Below are positions 1-7,001 of a stretch of 7,942 nt of DNA, in pieces; position 1 is the stretch's first letter; each line of letters begins with the position of its first letter. The notes beneath the pieces were generated by a model. It did not search any database. It was not told the DNA's origin and was given only the letters and a program-made list of their open reading frames with translations. The stretch is from Flavobacteriales bacterium. Lineage in GTDB: Bacteria; Bacteroidota; Bacteroidia; Flavobacteriales_E; Vicingaceae. The DNA lies in the NCBI GenBank assembly GCA_003487525.1, contig DNDT01000405.1, positions 1 through 7,942 on the forward strand, given 5' to 3'. Both the position numbers and the translations under genes were made by a program.

Positions 1-1
1 C

Positions 2-262
2 TATGAAGAGTTGGCATCCTTTAATAAGCCCATTATGCTCACTGAATTTGGATGCCTGGAAGTCGGAGGGGACAGAGCGGAATGGTATCGCGAGGCACTT
101 TGTAATTTGAATGAGAATTATCCGGCTACAAAATCGGTTTTGTTTTTTCATTTCAACAACGACATTACCCTGACAAACAAATCGCTGAACTGGTACTTTT
201 TAGAAGATTCTCTGACTGTTGAATCGATTAAAAAATGTGTTGACGGCTGGAGCTGGCAATAG
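2..262 (+). CDS. C-terminal fragment of a glycoside-hydrolase-like protein (5' end outside window)
   Basis: The reading frame is open from the left edge (first complete codon at position 2) to a TAG at 260-262, giving 86 residues of a longer protein. It begins with a strand ending in KPIMLTEFGC, where the Glu (codon 44-46) fits the nucleophile on the last catalytic strand of TIM-barrel glycosidases. It continues with GGDRAEWYREAL, then a YPATKSVLFFHFN segment and an NKSLNWYF segment. This order resembles the ends of GH26 and related clan GH-A enzymes, in which a GGD(K/R)xxW motif follows the nucleophile and a 'yP.ik.v..F' strand comes next. The likely role is hydrolysis of a beta-linked polysaccharide. 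The exact GH family, the substrate and any fused domain cannot be decided without the missing N-terminus. A TTG at 11 could be read as a start, but the frame runs past it to the edge and a complete 83-residue protein would lack a barrel. Confidence 0.6.
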   Translation, partial: YEELASFNKPIMLTEFGCLEVGGDRAEWYREALCNLNENYPATKSVLFFHFNNDITLTNKSLNWYFLEDSLTVESIKKCVDGWSWQ

Positions 263-518
263 GATATATCTTCCAAGTACCTGAATAAGAGGATTGAGCA
301 GGATCAAATTACAGCTTTATAATGGGGGAAAAGGTTAAAGGGTTAAATGCTTAATTAATATTATTATCGATCCTACCTACTTTTTTAAGCTATGGTCCAA
401 TATAATTAATCGAATATTAGTTGGATTTGGTCTAATTTTTTATGTCAGGAAAATCTACTTCTTACCTTGAGACCTCGACAGGACAGAATTCTTTCGCAGA
501 ACCTATATTACATTGGTT
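263..518. other. AT-rich intergenic region with short repeats; no confident promoter
   Basis: This 256-base gap separates two genes that both point right, so it should hold the promoter and leader of the fusion gene and possibly the end of the glycosidase transcript. It is very AT-rich between about 340 and 445. A 7-base direct repeat GGTTAAA occurs at 333-339 and 341-347 (period 8). A 5-base dyad TCCAA/TTGGA lies at 396-400 and 421-425 around an AT-rich core. Two near matches to the Bacteroidota -7 element TAnnTTTG occur (378-385 and 433-440, one mismatch each), but neither has a TTG at the usual distance upstream. I see no GC-rich hairpin with a T tract, no tRNA and no convincing small gene. 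Confidence 0.5.
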
Positions 519-2828
519 ATGAACTTGGAAAATAAAATAGATCAATTGCGCAAAAAAGCGTCTGATCAACTCGATTTTGAACCTCAAATTTTCAAAGCCA
601 ATAACGAAGAAGACCGCAAGGCCGTGGAAAATATTCTCAATAAAATTGAGGGAGTCAACGTGTTTGATGAATTATTGGGGCAATTGCAGGAACTCGCGAA
701 GTCAAGGAATCCGAAGATTGAAAAATTTACGGTTCAGGACGCAACAACATGGATTGATGCGCACCTGTCGGGAAGCGATCTTTCTCATTACGGTGTATAT
801 GTCTACTACCCATGGTCTAAAAGGTTGCTGCATATACTTGACAAGGAAGAATTTATCGAGGTCCGCACAAACCGAAACAGAAACAAGATCACCCTCGAAG
901 AATCCAAAGTGCTGGCAACCAAGAAGGTAGGGGTTATCGGATTGTCGGTAGGTCAGAGTGTATCAATGACTCTGGCAATGGAAAGGGGGTTCGGTGAAAT
1001 TCGTCTTGCCGATTTTGATTTATTGGAATTAACCAACCTCAACCGGATACGAACCGGTCTTCAGAATTTGGGCATTTCCAAGGTTATTTCGGTAGCAAGG
1101 GAAATAAAGGAAATGGATCCTTATCTTAACGTTACTGCTTTTACAGAGGGAGTTACGGAGGAGAACATTGATCGCTTCTACACCGAAGGGGGGCTGCTTG
1201 ACGCGGTCGTTGATGAATGCGATGGTTTGTACATTAAAATCCTTTGCCGCATTAAAGCAAAAGAGTACCGCATTCCCGTGCTGATGGAAGCCAGCGACAG
1301 GGGAACACTGGACGTAGAGCGATTCGATCTGGAACCGGACCGACCCATTTTGCACGGCTACATCGATCACCTTGATTTCAGTGCAGCCAAAGGCCTTGTA
1401 ACAAATGAAGAAAAGCTTCCATACCTGTTAAGCATTGCGGGCATCGACGTGCTTTCGGAAAAGATGAAAGCCTCGATGCTTGAAATTGGACAAACGCTGA
1501 CGACCTGGCCACAACTGGCCTCGGCTGTTACCTTTGGAGGTGGAATGACGGCAGATGTATGCCGAAGGATCTTCCTCAATACCTATACCGAGTCCGGAAG
1601 ATACAATGTGGATTTGGAAGAACTAATTGGAAATAAGTCCGTGGCGGCGGAAGAAGAAGAGGAAATTGTCAAAGTGGAAACCGATGTGCTTCAGAACATC
1701 AGATCAAATTACGAGGGAAAGCAAGACAGGCAAAAGGCAGTTTTGACCGAAAATGAACTGGATCTCATTCTTAAATCGGCCATTCAGGCACCTTCGGGTG
1801 GTAATACTCAACCCTGGCAGTGGGAATTGAAAAACAACAGCCTGTTGCTTCACCATGCGGTGGACCTGTCCACCCAATTTCTTGATTACAAGCACCGAGG
1901 CGCTTACATAAGCTTTGGCTGTGCCATCGAAAACGTTGTTCTGCAAGCACATTCCCTGGGACTCGAAGTGCTGGTGCAGGAGTTTCCCGATGCGCAAAAC
2001 CTGACAATGATTGCGGAACTGTCGTTTTACAGGGAAAAGGATGTGACCGGAGTTGAATCCCATGATTTTGATGAGTTAAATGAATTTCAGGGAAAACGGT
2101 GCACCAATCGAAAAATCGGCAATCCGGTTAAAATCGAGTCAGAGAAACTTGAACTTTTCAGATCCCATATTGAATCCGTCGAAGGCACGAAGCTGCACCT
2201 TCTGGAAAGGGCAGAGGACATCGCAAAACTGGGTGAACTGGTCGGGATAGCCGAACGCATGCTCTTTACCAATCAGGTGAGTCACAAGGAATTCATGAAC
2301 GAAGTGAGATGGACCAGGGAAGAAGCCAAATCGACAAGAACCGGCATAGAGATAGCGTCACTCGATTTCAATCTTTCGGAAATTACAGGCTTTAAACTTG
2401 CCAGGAACTGGGAAGTGGTCAAACAACTCAAGAAATGGAATGGAGGAGGGGCCTTCGAAAAAATGGGAAGGAAGTGTATAAACGCCTCATCTGCCATGGG
2501 TTTGGTAAGTGTTCCGCATTATACCGAGTTGGAATACCTGCGTGCAGGAAGAGGGATTCAGCGGGGATGGATCAAAGCGAACGAAATGGGGATTTCCCTG
2601 CAGCCCATGTCTGCCTTGATATTTCTCTTTGCACGTCTCACCAAGGGCGACTGTGAAGGATTGACGCAAAAAATGAAAGATGAACTGGAGGCCATCCGCC
2701 CTGTTTACCAAAAACTGTTTCCGGGTCTTGGCGACCGGGCCGAAGTATTTCTCTTCAGGTTGCACGTTGGCAAGTTTCACGGTCCCTTGTCGTACCGTAA
2801 GTTCAAGGAAGAAGTTTTCGTCGGATGA
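519..2828 (+). CDS. ThiF/E1-like adenylation domain fused to nitroreductase domain (Rv1355c family)
   Basis: This 769-residue protein has two enzyme modules. Residues about 1-130 have no domain I recognise. Residues about 135-350 form a ThiF/MoeB/E1-type Rossmann domain: a glycine-rich loop GLSVGQS at 141-147, ADFDLLELTNLNR at 164-176 (acidic and Arg residues typical of ATP/Mg binding) and VDECDG at 231-236. An acidic linker with five Glu (378-382) follows. Residues about 408-750 are a nitroreductase-fold FMN domain: APSGGNTQPWQW at 424-435, RCTNRK at 527-532 and GRGIQRGWIKANEMG at 677-691, closest in feel to the Acg subgroup. The layout and length match the Rv1355c family (Mycobacterium 'MoeY', about 715 residues), whose reaction is unknown; a molybdopterin role is not supported. 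ATG at 519 is preferred over TTG at 513; an in-frame TGA at 468-470 limits extension. No clear Shine-Dalgarno site is seen. The cytosol is likely, since no signal or membrane segment is evident. Confidence 0.88.
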   Translation: MNLENKIDQLRKKASDQLDFEPQIFKANNEEDRKAVENILNKIEGVNVFDELLGQLQELAKSRNPKIEKFTVQDATTWIDAHLSGSDLSHYGVYVYYPWSKRLLHILDKEEFIEVRTNRNRNKITLEESKVLATKKVGVIGLSVGQSVSMTLAMERGFGEIRLADFDLLELTNLNRIRTGLQNLGISKVISVAREIKEMDPYLNVTAFTEGVTEENIDRFYTEGGLLDAVVDECDGLYIKILCRIKAKEYRIPVLMEASDRGTLDVERFDLEPDRPILHGYIDHLDFSAAKGLVTNEEKLPYLLSIAGIDVLSEKMKASMLEIGQTLTTWPQLASAVTFGGGMTADVCRRIFLNTYTESGRYNVDLEELIGNKSVAAEEEEEIVKVETDVLQNIRSNYEGKQDRQKAVLTENELDLILKSAIQAPSGGNTQPWQWELKNNSLLLHHAVDLSTQFLDYKHRGAYISFGCAIENVVLQAHSLGLEVLVQEFPDAQNLTMIAELSFYREKDVTGVESHDFDELNEFQGKRCTNRKIGNPVKIESEKLELFRSHIESVEGTKLHLLERAEDIAKLGELVGIAERMLFTNQVSHKEFMNEVRWTREEAKSTRTGIEIASLDFNLSEITGFKLARNWEVVKQLKKWNGGGAFEKMGRKCINASSAMGLVSVPHYTELEYLRAGRGIQRGWIKANEMGISLQPMSALIFLFARLTKGDCEGLTQKMKDELEAIRPVYQKLFPGLGDRAEVFLFRLHVGKFHGPLSYRKFKEEVFVG

Positions 2829-2842
2829 CAGAGTGTGCCTTC

Positions 2843-3769
2843 TTAAAGTTCAAGAACCTTTCCTTGTTTCCCTATATTGAATCCACTGTTCAGTACGCGG
2901 TTTCTCTCCTCTGATTCCCGAAGTATCGGATTGCTGTGATTCATGTGTATGAAGTGGACTTTTTTCCTTTCGTCCGGTGACAAGCCCTGAAGCAATTCCA
3001 TGCTTTCAATTACCGTGGGATGCGGTATGTCCTCCAGGTTCCGGCCGGGCAGCTCATCTTTACTGTAAAAGGTGGCATCGATGAGTGCGTAATCAACTTG
3101 CTGTATTTCCTCGGACAAATCACGGTCCCATCGGGTCCATTTATCGATGTCCGGTATGTACAAGAGACTCTTGTCTTTCGTTCGGATGTAATATCCGACC
3201 GTTTCACTGTATTCATCCCGGTGGGGCACTAAAAAGGGTGTCACGCTTAATCCATCGATTAATCCAACCGGTTCACCCTCATTCAAATCTCTGAGTTCAA
3301 TATTCCGAAGATCGACGAGTTGGTTCCATGGACCATTGTGTTTTATGAATTCACGCATCTTTGGCATGGCATATGCAGGTATGGAATGTGTTCCCATGAC
3401 TTCTCTTCCAAGTTGAGATAACCCGAGATAATGACCTATGTGTGCGTGAGTTAGAAATATTCCGTCGAGTGTAAAATCGCGCTCATTCATGTATATTGAC
3501 AACATGCGTAGCTGTTGAGAAAAATCGGGTGTGCAGTCAACCAACCATACGTTATTGGTCTCTTTGTCTATGATGGCGATGGAGACGATGAAACTCCCTT
3601 CAGTTTTTTGATCGATGACGTCCTTGCAGCACGTTTTTTTACAGCCAGCCTGGGGATAACCACCGTCCTGTGCGGCTCCCAGGATTAATACTTCAAGATT
3701 GCTCTCCTGAGAAAAAGCCCCATGGAAAGGCAGAATAATCAGGAAAATCAGGTATAGTTTGACTTTCAT
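2843..3769 (-). CDS. Exported PqqB-like metallo-beta-lactamase-fold hydrolase
   Basis: This 308-residue protein starts with a type I signal peptide (positively charged MKVK, hydrophobic LYLIFLIIL, likely cleavage after AFS at residue 20), so it probably acts in the periplasm. The mature part opens with GAAQDGGYPQ (31-40) followed by Cys43, Cys47 and Cys48, as in PqqB-type proteins, where cysteines hold a structural zinc. The metal-site loop is HAHIGH (108-113), with Gly where classical HxHxDH enzymes have Asp. Other candidate ligands are His183 in VPHRDEY, Asp207/Asp209 in IPDIDKW, Asp231 in LIDATFYS and His275/His278 in HMNH. The substrate is unknown. Classical PqqB is cytoplasmic and sits with pqqA/C/D/E, none of which is visible, so PQQ synthesis is unlikely. 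Its ATG overlaps the methyltransferase stop (ATGA, 3766-3769), which suggests translational coupling. It is the last gene of the leftward cluster and converges on the fusion gene with a 14-base gap. Confidence 0.85.
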   Translation of the reverse strand: MKVKLYLIFLIILPFHGAFSQESNLEVLILGAAQDGGYPQAGCKKTCCKDVIDQKTEGSFIVSIAIIDKETNNVWLVDCTPDFSQQLRMLSIYMNERDFTLDGIFLTHAHIGHYLGLSQLGREVMGTHSIPAYAMPKMREFIKHNGPWNQLVDLRNIELRDLNEGEPVGLIDGLSVTPFLVPHRDEYSETVGYYIRTKDKSLLYIPDIDKWTRWDRDLSEEIQQVDYALIDATFYSKDELPGRNLEDIPHPTVIESMELLQGLSPDERKKVHFIHMNHSNPILRESEERNRVLNSGFNIGKQGKVLEL

Positions 3770-4359
3770 TTAATACCGATTAACGTGACCAGACGGGCAA
3801 AGCCCTGATGGAACGGCCCTTCCGAAAGTTCATCATCCATTTCTTCAATTTGCACTGAGTTGAGCCGGGTAAAATCTCGCCTCAGATCTTCGGCAGAAAA
3901 AAGCATCGAAACTTCCTTGGGTCCGCCGCTGCTCAGGCCGAGTTGTTCCTTTCTGAATCCCTGCACAATAATTCTTCCACCCGGTTTTAAAAAATCGACA
4001 TACCTGTTGTGCACAACCGGCCTCATATCCTCAGGCATGTGGGTAAAAAACAAACCAATGGCATCAAATTTTTCGTTGGGTTTAAAGTCAAGGTAATCGG
4101 AATGAAGGTAATTGATCGAAACACCGCTGACTTCGGCAAGTTTCAAGGCTTTTTTCCGACCTTCGATACTGCTGTCGAAAGCCGTTACATCCCAACCGCA
4201 TTTGGCGGCAAAAACGGCATTTCGCCCTTCACCTTCGCCCGGAAACAAGATTTTACCCGGCTTTAAGTCCTTGAGACACTTTTTAAGAAACCGGTTGGGA
4301 GCTTTCCCATATACGTAGGCTTCGCTTTCATAACGCTCGTCCCAAAAGGATTTAGTCAT
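3766..4359 (-). CDS. Class I SAM-dependent methyltransferase (TehB/thiopurine-methyltransferase-like)
   Basis: This is a 197-residue cytosolic methyltransferase. The N-terminus FWDERYESEAYVYGKAPNRF (5-24) has the W-x-x-RY...YG-x-xPN pattern of small TehB/TPMT-like methyltransferases. The SAM-binding motif I is ILFPGEGEGRNA (37-48), a variant of the usual LDxGxGxG, with Asp62 at the end of strand 2 as the likely ribose ligand. SDYLDF (87-92) and FDAIGLFFTHMP (98-109) match motifs II-IV, and LKPGGRIIVQGF (124-135) is the usual post-motif strand. The acceptor is unknown; relatives methylate tellurite, thiols or other small molecules. The ATG at 4357-4359 is chosen because homology begins at once after it and it overlaps the hydrolase stop by 8 bases. 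A longer start at 4545 would add 62 residues lying inside the hydrolase gene in another frame. The stop overlaps the next start by 4 bases. Confidence 0.88.
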   Translation of the reverse strand: MTKSFWDERYESEAYVYGKAPNRFLKKCLKDLKPGKILFPGEGEGRNAVFAAKCGWDVTAFDSSIEGRKKALKLAEVSGVSINYLHSDYLDFKPNEKFDAIGLFFTHMPEDMRPVVHNRYVDFLKPGGRIIVQGFRKEQLGLSSGGPKEVSMLFSAEDLRRDFTRLNSVQIEEMDDELSEGPFHQGFARLVTLIGIK

Positions 4360-5335
4360 ATTCGTATATTTTAGATTCAATAAAATTAAGAGCCCTGTTC
4401 TCGTGCCAAAGGTTTTTCGAGAGGTTCCACTGCGCAAAACCGACATGTCCTCCATGTGCCGGTTGTTCGAAGGTAACAAAAGGATTGTTTTCGCATTCAG
4501 CGACGGGATGAGACAGGGGACCGAAAAACGGGTCGTCTTTGGCACTTATTAGAAGAGTATCTCTTCTTATTTCCGGTATGAACTGTTTTGAACTGTTTAC
4601 CTGCCAATAGTGAACGGCGCTGTCAAATCCGTGGGCCGGCGCCGTGTACAGGTTATCAAAAGAAGTGAAATCGCCGCAGGAATTTATCTCTTCTTCATTC
4701 AAATTCGATTCCGGGTGGTTTTTAGCCTTCAGGAGCGCTTTTCTTCTTAGCATGCGCATAAATCGTCTCATGTATAGAAAATTGCGCCTGTGGGCAAGAT
4801 ATTGAGCGGATTCGCTCAAGTCACAAGGAACCGAGATGGCCACGACCGCTTTGATGCGATTATTCATTGTTTCTCCTTTCTCACCGGTATATTTCAGGCA
4901 GATGTTTCCTCCCAGGCTAAAGCCGATCAAAACGATATTTTGGTAATTGAAAGTATGGGCAATAAACTGAATTACCTCGTCCAGGTCATCTGTTTTGCCG
5001 CTGTGATACGAAGCGTAGGACTTGTTTATTTCCCCGCTGCAACCTCGTTGATTCATAACAAATACATCGTAATTCACCTGTTCAAGGGCTCTGCTCATTC
5101 CTTTAATGTAATGAGAATCTGAACTGCCTTCCAGGCCATGCAACATCACGACAGCTGTTTTTGATCCACTGAGACGGGTATCAAGGTCAATGAAATCATT
5201 GTCCATTGTGGAAATGCGAATACGATCCCATGAAATTCGAATGCGTTTCCTGAAAAGATGCGGGTATATGGTATTGATATGGGGCGATCGAAATACCCAG
5301 CTCGGTTGATAGGTTTTATTGCTAAGACCGGTCAT
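4352..5335 (-). CDS. YheT-family alpha/beta hydrolase
   Basis: This 327-residue protein follows the YheT/ABHD1-3 pattern. The N-terminal PSWVFRSPHINTIYP (11-25) matches the family's 'l.ggh.qTi.p' entry segment. VVMLHGLEGSSDSHYI (62-77) supplies the oxyanion-hole loop, and FVMNQRGCSGE (92-102) is the family strand. GFSLGGN (138-144) contains the nucleophile Ser140, AKDDPF (265-270) carries the acid (Asp267 or Asp268) and HGGHVGF (294-300) the catalytic His297. It is a predicted serine hydrolase or esterase; bacterial YheT proteins have no firmly assigned substrate, while eukaryotic ABHD1-3 relatives act on lipids. No signal peptide is seen. A basic stretch (about 183-204, RRNFLYMRRFMRMLRRK) could lie against membrane or nucleic acid, which is only inference. 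The gene begins 30 bases after lipA and its last 8 bases overlap the methyltransferase start, so the two are probably translated together. Confidence 0.9.
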   Translation of the reverse strand: MTGLSNKTYQPSWVFRSPHINTIYPHLFRKRIRISWDRIRISTMDNDFIDLDTRLSGSKTAVVMLHGLEGSSDSHYIKGMSRALEQVNYDVFVMNQRGCSGEINKSYASYHSGKTDDLDEVIQFIAHTFNYQNIVLIGFSLGGNICLKYTGEKGETMNNRIKAVVAISVPCDLSESAQYLAHRRNFLYMRRFMRMLRRKALLKAKNHPESNLNEEEINSCGDFTSFDNLYTAPAHGFDSAVHYWQVNSSKQFIPEIRRDTLLISAKDDPFFGPLSHPVAECENNPFVTFEQPAHGGHVGFAQWNLSKNLWHENRALNFIESKIYEYD

Positions 5336-5365
5336 TGTGTGATAGGGCAGGAGGCCTTGAATGTA

Positions 5366-6232
5366 TCAACGCATGTGTTTCTCCGCATGATACGATGAAC
5401 GAACCATCGGTCCGCTTTCGACGTGAATAAAACCCTTCGAGCGAGCAATTTCACCTAGTTTGTCAAATTTCTCGGGCGTGACGTACTCGGAGACTGCAAG
5501 GTGTTTTCTTGTGGGTTGTAGGTATTGCCCCATGGTAAGCACGTCCACATTCACCGAGCGCAAATCGTCCATTGTTTTAAGAATTTCTTCTTCGCTTTCA
5601 CCCAAACCGAGCATAATACCGGATTTTGTTCGTTCAATTCCACCGTCTTTCAGTCTCTTCAGTACCTCCAGGCTGCGCTCGTATTTGGCCTGGACCCTGA
5701 CTTTTCTGCTCAATCGCTCTACGGTTTCAAGGTTGTGCGATACGATTTCGGGTTTAACATCAATGATGCGTTGCAGGTTCTCCCATTCACCCCTGAAATC
5801 CGGAATCAAGGTCTCAAGGGTAATTCCCGGGTTCTTTTTTCGTATTAATTCAACCGTTTTGGCCCAAATAATGGAACCGCCATCTTTCAGGTCGTCCCTG
5901 TCAACAGAGGTGATCACGCAGTGCTTTAAACCCATGAGTTGCACGGATCGGGCAACACGGGCTGGTTCATAAGGGTCTGCGGCTTCGGGTTTCCCGGTAT
6001 CGACATTGCAGAACTGGCATGATCGGGTACAGATATTGCCAAGAATCATCAGGGTCGCGGTTCCGGCACCCCAGCATTCTGTCTGGTTCGGACACTTTCC
6101 GCTTTGACAAATGGTGTGAAGCTGGTGATTGTCAATATTTTCTTTAACGCCGACAAATTCTTTGCCGGAAGGCAATTTGATTTTTAGCCAGTCGGGTTTT
6201 AATCTTTTTTTCTGAACTTCCTGTTTTTCCAT
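5366..6232 (-). CDS. lipA: Lipoyl synthase (radical SAM)
   Basis: This 288-residue LipA inserts two sulfurs into octanoyl groups on carrier-protein lysines, making lipoyl cofactor for pyruvate and 2-oxoglutarate dehydrogenases and the glycine cleavage system. The auxiliary 4Fe-4S cluster ligands are Cys42, Cys47 and Cys53 (C-x4-C-x5-C), and the radical SAM cluster ligands are Cys68, Cys72 and Cys75 (CxxxCxxC). The C-terminal RSSYHA (278-283) holds the conserved serine ligand of the auxiliary cluster. Other family motifs are [13 protein letters not shown] (53-65), [10 protein letters not shown] (110-119) and TMGQYLQPT (233-241). Length is normal. The ATG at 6230-6232 is chosen over an upstream one at 6331, which would add 33 residues read out of the aroE 3' end. 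The gene lies 25 bases after aroE and has a promoter-like sequence ending about 9 bases before the start. No lipB is visible in this window. Confidence 0.97.
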   Translation of the reverse strand: MEKQEVQKKRLKPDWLKIKLPSGKEFVGVKENIDNHQLHTICQSGKCPNQTECWGAGTATLMILGNICTRSCQFCNVDTGKPEAADPYEPARVARSVQLMGLKHCVITSVDRDDLKDGGSIIWAKTVELIRKKNPGITLETLIPDFRGEWENLQRIIDVKPEIVSHNLETVERLSRKVRVQAKYERSLEVLKRLKDGGIERTKSGIMLGLGESEEEILKTMDDLRSVNVDVLTMGQYLQPTRKHLAVSEYVTPEKFDKLGEIARSKGFIHVESGPMVRSSYHAEKHMR

Positions 6233-6241
6233 CTTGCTGGT

Positions 6242-6271
6242 CAAAATTACATCATTCCTAGCGATTCCAAA
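6242..6271 (-). promoter_or_regulatory. Candidate Bacteroidota-type promoter for lipA
   Basis: On the minus strand a perfect TAATTTTG (+ strand 6242-6249, consensus TAnnTTTG) is preceded, 18 bases upstream, by TTTG (6268-6271). This fits the -33/-7 pattern described for Bacteroides and Flavobacterium. Transcription would begin only a few bases before the lipA ATG at 6232, giving a very short or nearly absent leader. The upstream half lies in the last codons of aroE. It is the best match to this pattern that I found near any gene start here. The match could be chance, and the cluster may also be read from upstream of the DUF368 gene. Confidence 0.42.
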
Positions 6272-7001
6272 GCAGCCAGGTAAGTTCGGCCTGAAAGCGC
6301 AGCATATTGCTTCCATTCTTAATCCGGGCACCTTTTTCGAGGCCCTTTTTTAAAAAGGTACTTAACTCCGGGTTATACACCAGGTCGTATAAAAAATGCT
6401 GGTCGTTCACTTGGTCAAAATTCAGATCAACAACGCCCTCGGTGTCTGGATAAGTGCCAAGTGGGGTACAATTCACAATCAGGCCATAGTCCGACAGTCC
6501 TTCGTTTCTGATATCCTCGTAACTTTTGAATCCCGGTATATCACGCTTTGTTCTCGAAACAAATTCAAACGGTATTTCCAGGTATTGCAATGCAAAAGCA
6601 ACTGCCTTTGAGGCGCCACCCGTTCCTAAAATAAGTGCTGCCTTGTCTTTAACCAGGGTTGTGTTGCGCAAACTTTCGGCAAAAGCGGATGAATCGGTAT
6701 TGTATCCGATTTTCACTCCGTTTCTGAACTCAATCACGTTGACGGCACCTATTTCCCGCGCATTTTCATTGACTTCATCGAGAAAGGGAATAACTGATTC
6801 TTTGTAAGGGAATGTTACGTTAAGCCCTGAGTATGGTAGACTCCCCTTAAAAAAACGCTCCAATTCGCCTGTGTCCGCAATTTCAATGTTCCGGTAAACA
6901 GCCTGAATGTTTTCGGATTTGAATTTTTCGGTGAAGAAACGTTCTGAAAATGAATGCTTGAGCGAACTTCCAATTAAACCGTAAAGTTTTGAATCAGGCA
7001 T
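6258..7001 (-). CDS. aroE: Shikimate dehydrogenase
   Basis: This 247-residue AroE reduces 3-dehydroshikimate to shikimate with NADPH in aromatic amino acid and chorismate synthesis. The shikimate-binding half shows SLKHSFS (13-19) and NVTFPYKES (61-69) with catalytic Lys67; GYNTD (99-103) gives the catalytic Asp103. The nucleotide-binding half has the glycine-rich GTGGASKA (126-133), SRTKR (149-153), where a basic NADP-phosphate-binding patch is expected, and NCTPLGTYP (177-185). The C-terminal [17 protein letters not shown] (229-245) is the substrate-closing helix. It is slightly shorter than the roughly 270-residue E. coli enzyme but has all key motifs. Its ATG overlaps the stop of the DUF368 gene by 8 bases (6994-7001), pointing to coupled translation. 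I recall the same gene pair from other Bacteroidota genomes. Confidence 0.96.
   Translation of the reverse strand: MPDSKLYGLIGSSLKHSFSERFFTEKFKSENIQAVYRNIEIADTGELERFFKGSLPYSGLNVTFPYKESVIPFLDEVNENAREIGAVNVIEFRNGVKIGYNTDSSAFAESLRNTTLVKDKAALILGTGGASKAVAFALQYLEIPFEFVSRTKRDIPGFKSYEDIRNEGLSDYGLIVNCTPLGTYPDTEGVVDLNFDQVNDQHFLYDLVYNPELSTFLKKGLEKGARIKNGSNMLRFQAELTWLLWNR

Noticed and set aside
378..440. TACTTTTT (378) and TAATTTTT (433) as -7 elements for the fusion gene
   Set aside because: Each misses the final G of TAnnTTTG and neither has a TTG 17-21 bases upstream, so they are not called as promoters.
513..518. TTG at 513 as the start of the fusion gene
   Set aside because: An ATG lies two codons downstream at 519 and the extra residues add nothing. 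ATG is the more usual start, though no Shine-Dalgarno site decides between them.
519..2828. Naming the fusion gene moeY with a molybdopterin role
   Set aside because: The mycobacterial name rests on weak MoeB similarity. No other molybdopterin gene is visible here, and the zinc cysteines of MoeB are missing.
2845..2862. Near-palindrome (GTTC/GAAC with flanking A and T runs) as a bidirectional terminator
   Set aside because: The loop would be only two bases, the outer pairing needs a bulge and there is no GC-rich stem. It is made of the last codons of the metallohydrolase.
2843..3769. Naming the metallohydrolase pqqB
   Set aside because: It has a signal peptide and no other pqq gene is nearby, so only 'PqqB-like' is supported.
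4360..4545. 62-residue N-terminal extension of the methyltransferase
   Set aside because: It lies wholly inside the YheT-like gene in another frame and its sequence resembles no methyltransferase segment. The family N-terminus begins right after the ATG at 4359.
4790..5122. 110-residue open frame on the + strand opposite the YheT-like gene
   Set aside because: It is antisense to conserved catalytic motifs of the hydrolase and has no independent support.
5460..5972. 170-residue open frame on the + strand opposite lipA
   Set aside because: It is a Ser/Arg-rich shadow of a well-conserved lipA coding region, with no recognisable motif and no start signal.
6233..6331. 33-residue N-terminal extension of LipA
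   Set aside because: It crosses the intergenic gap into the aroE 3' end, and LipA proteins of this type begin with a short basic lead such as the one after the ATG at 6232.
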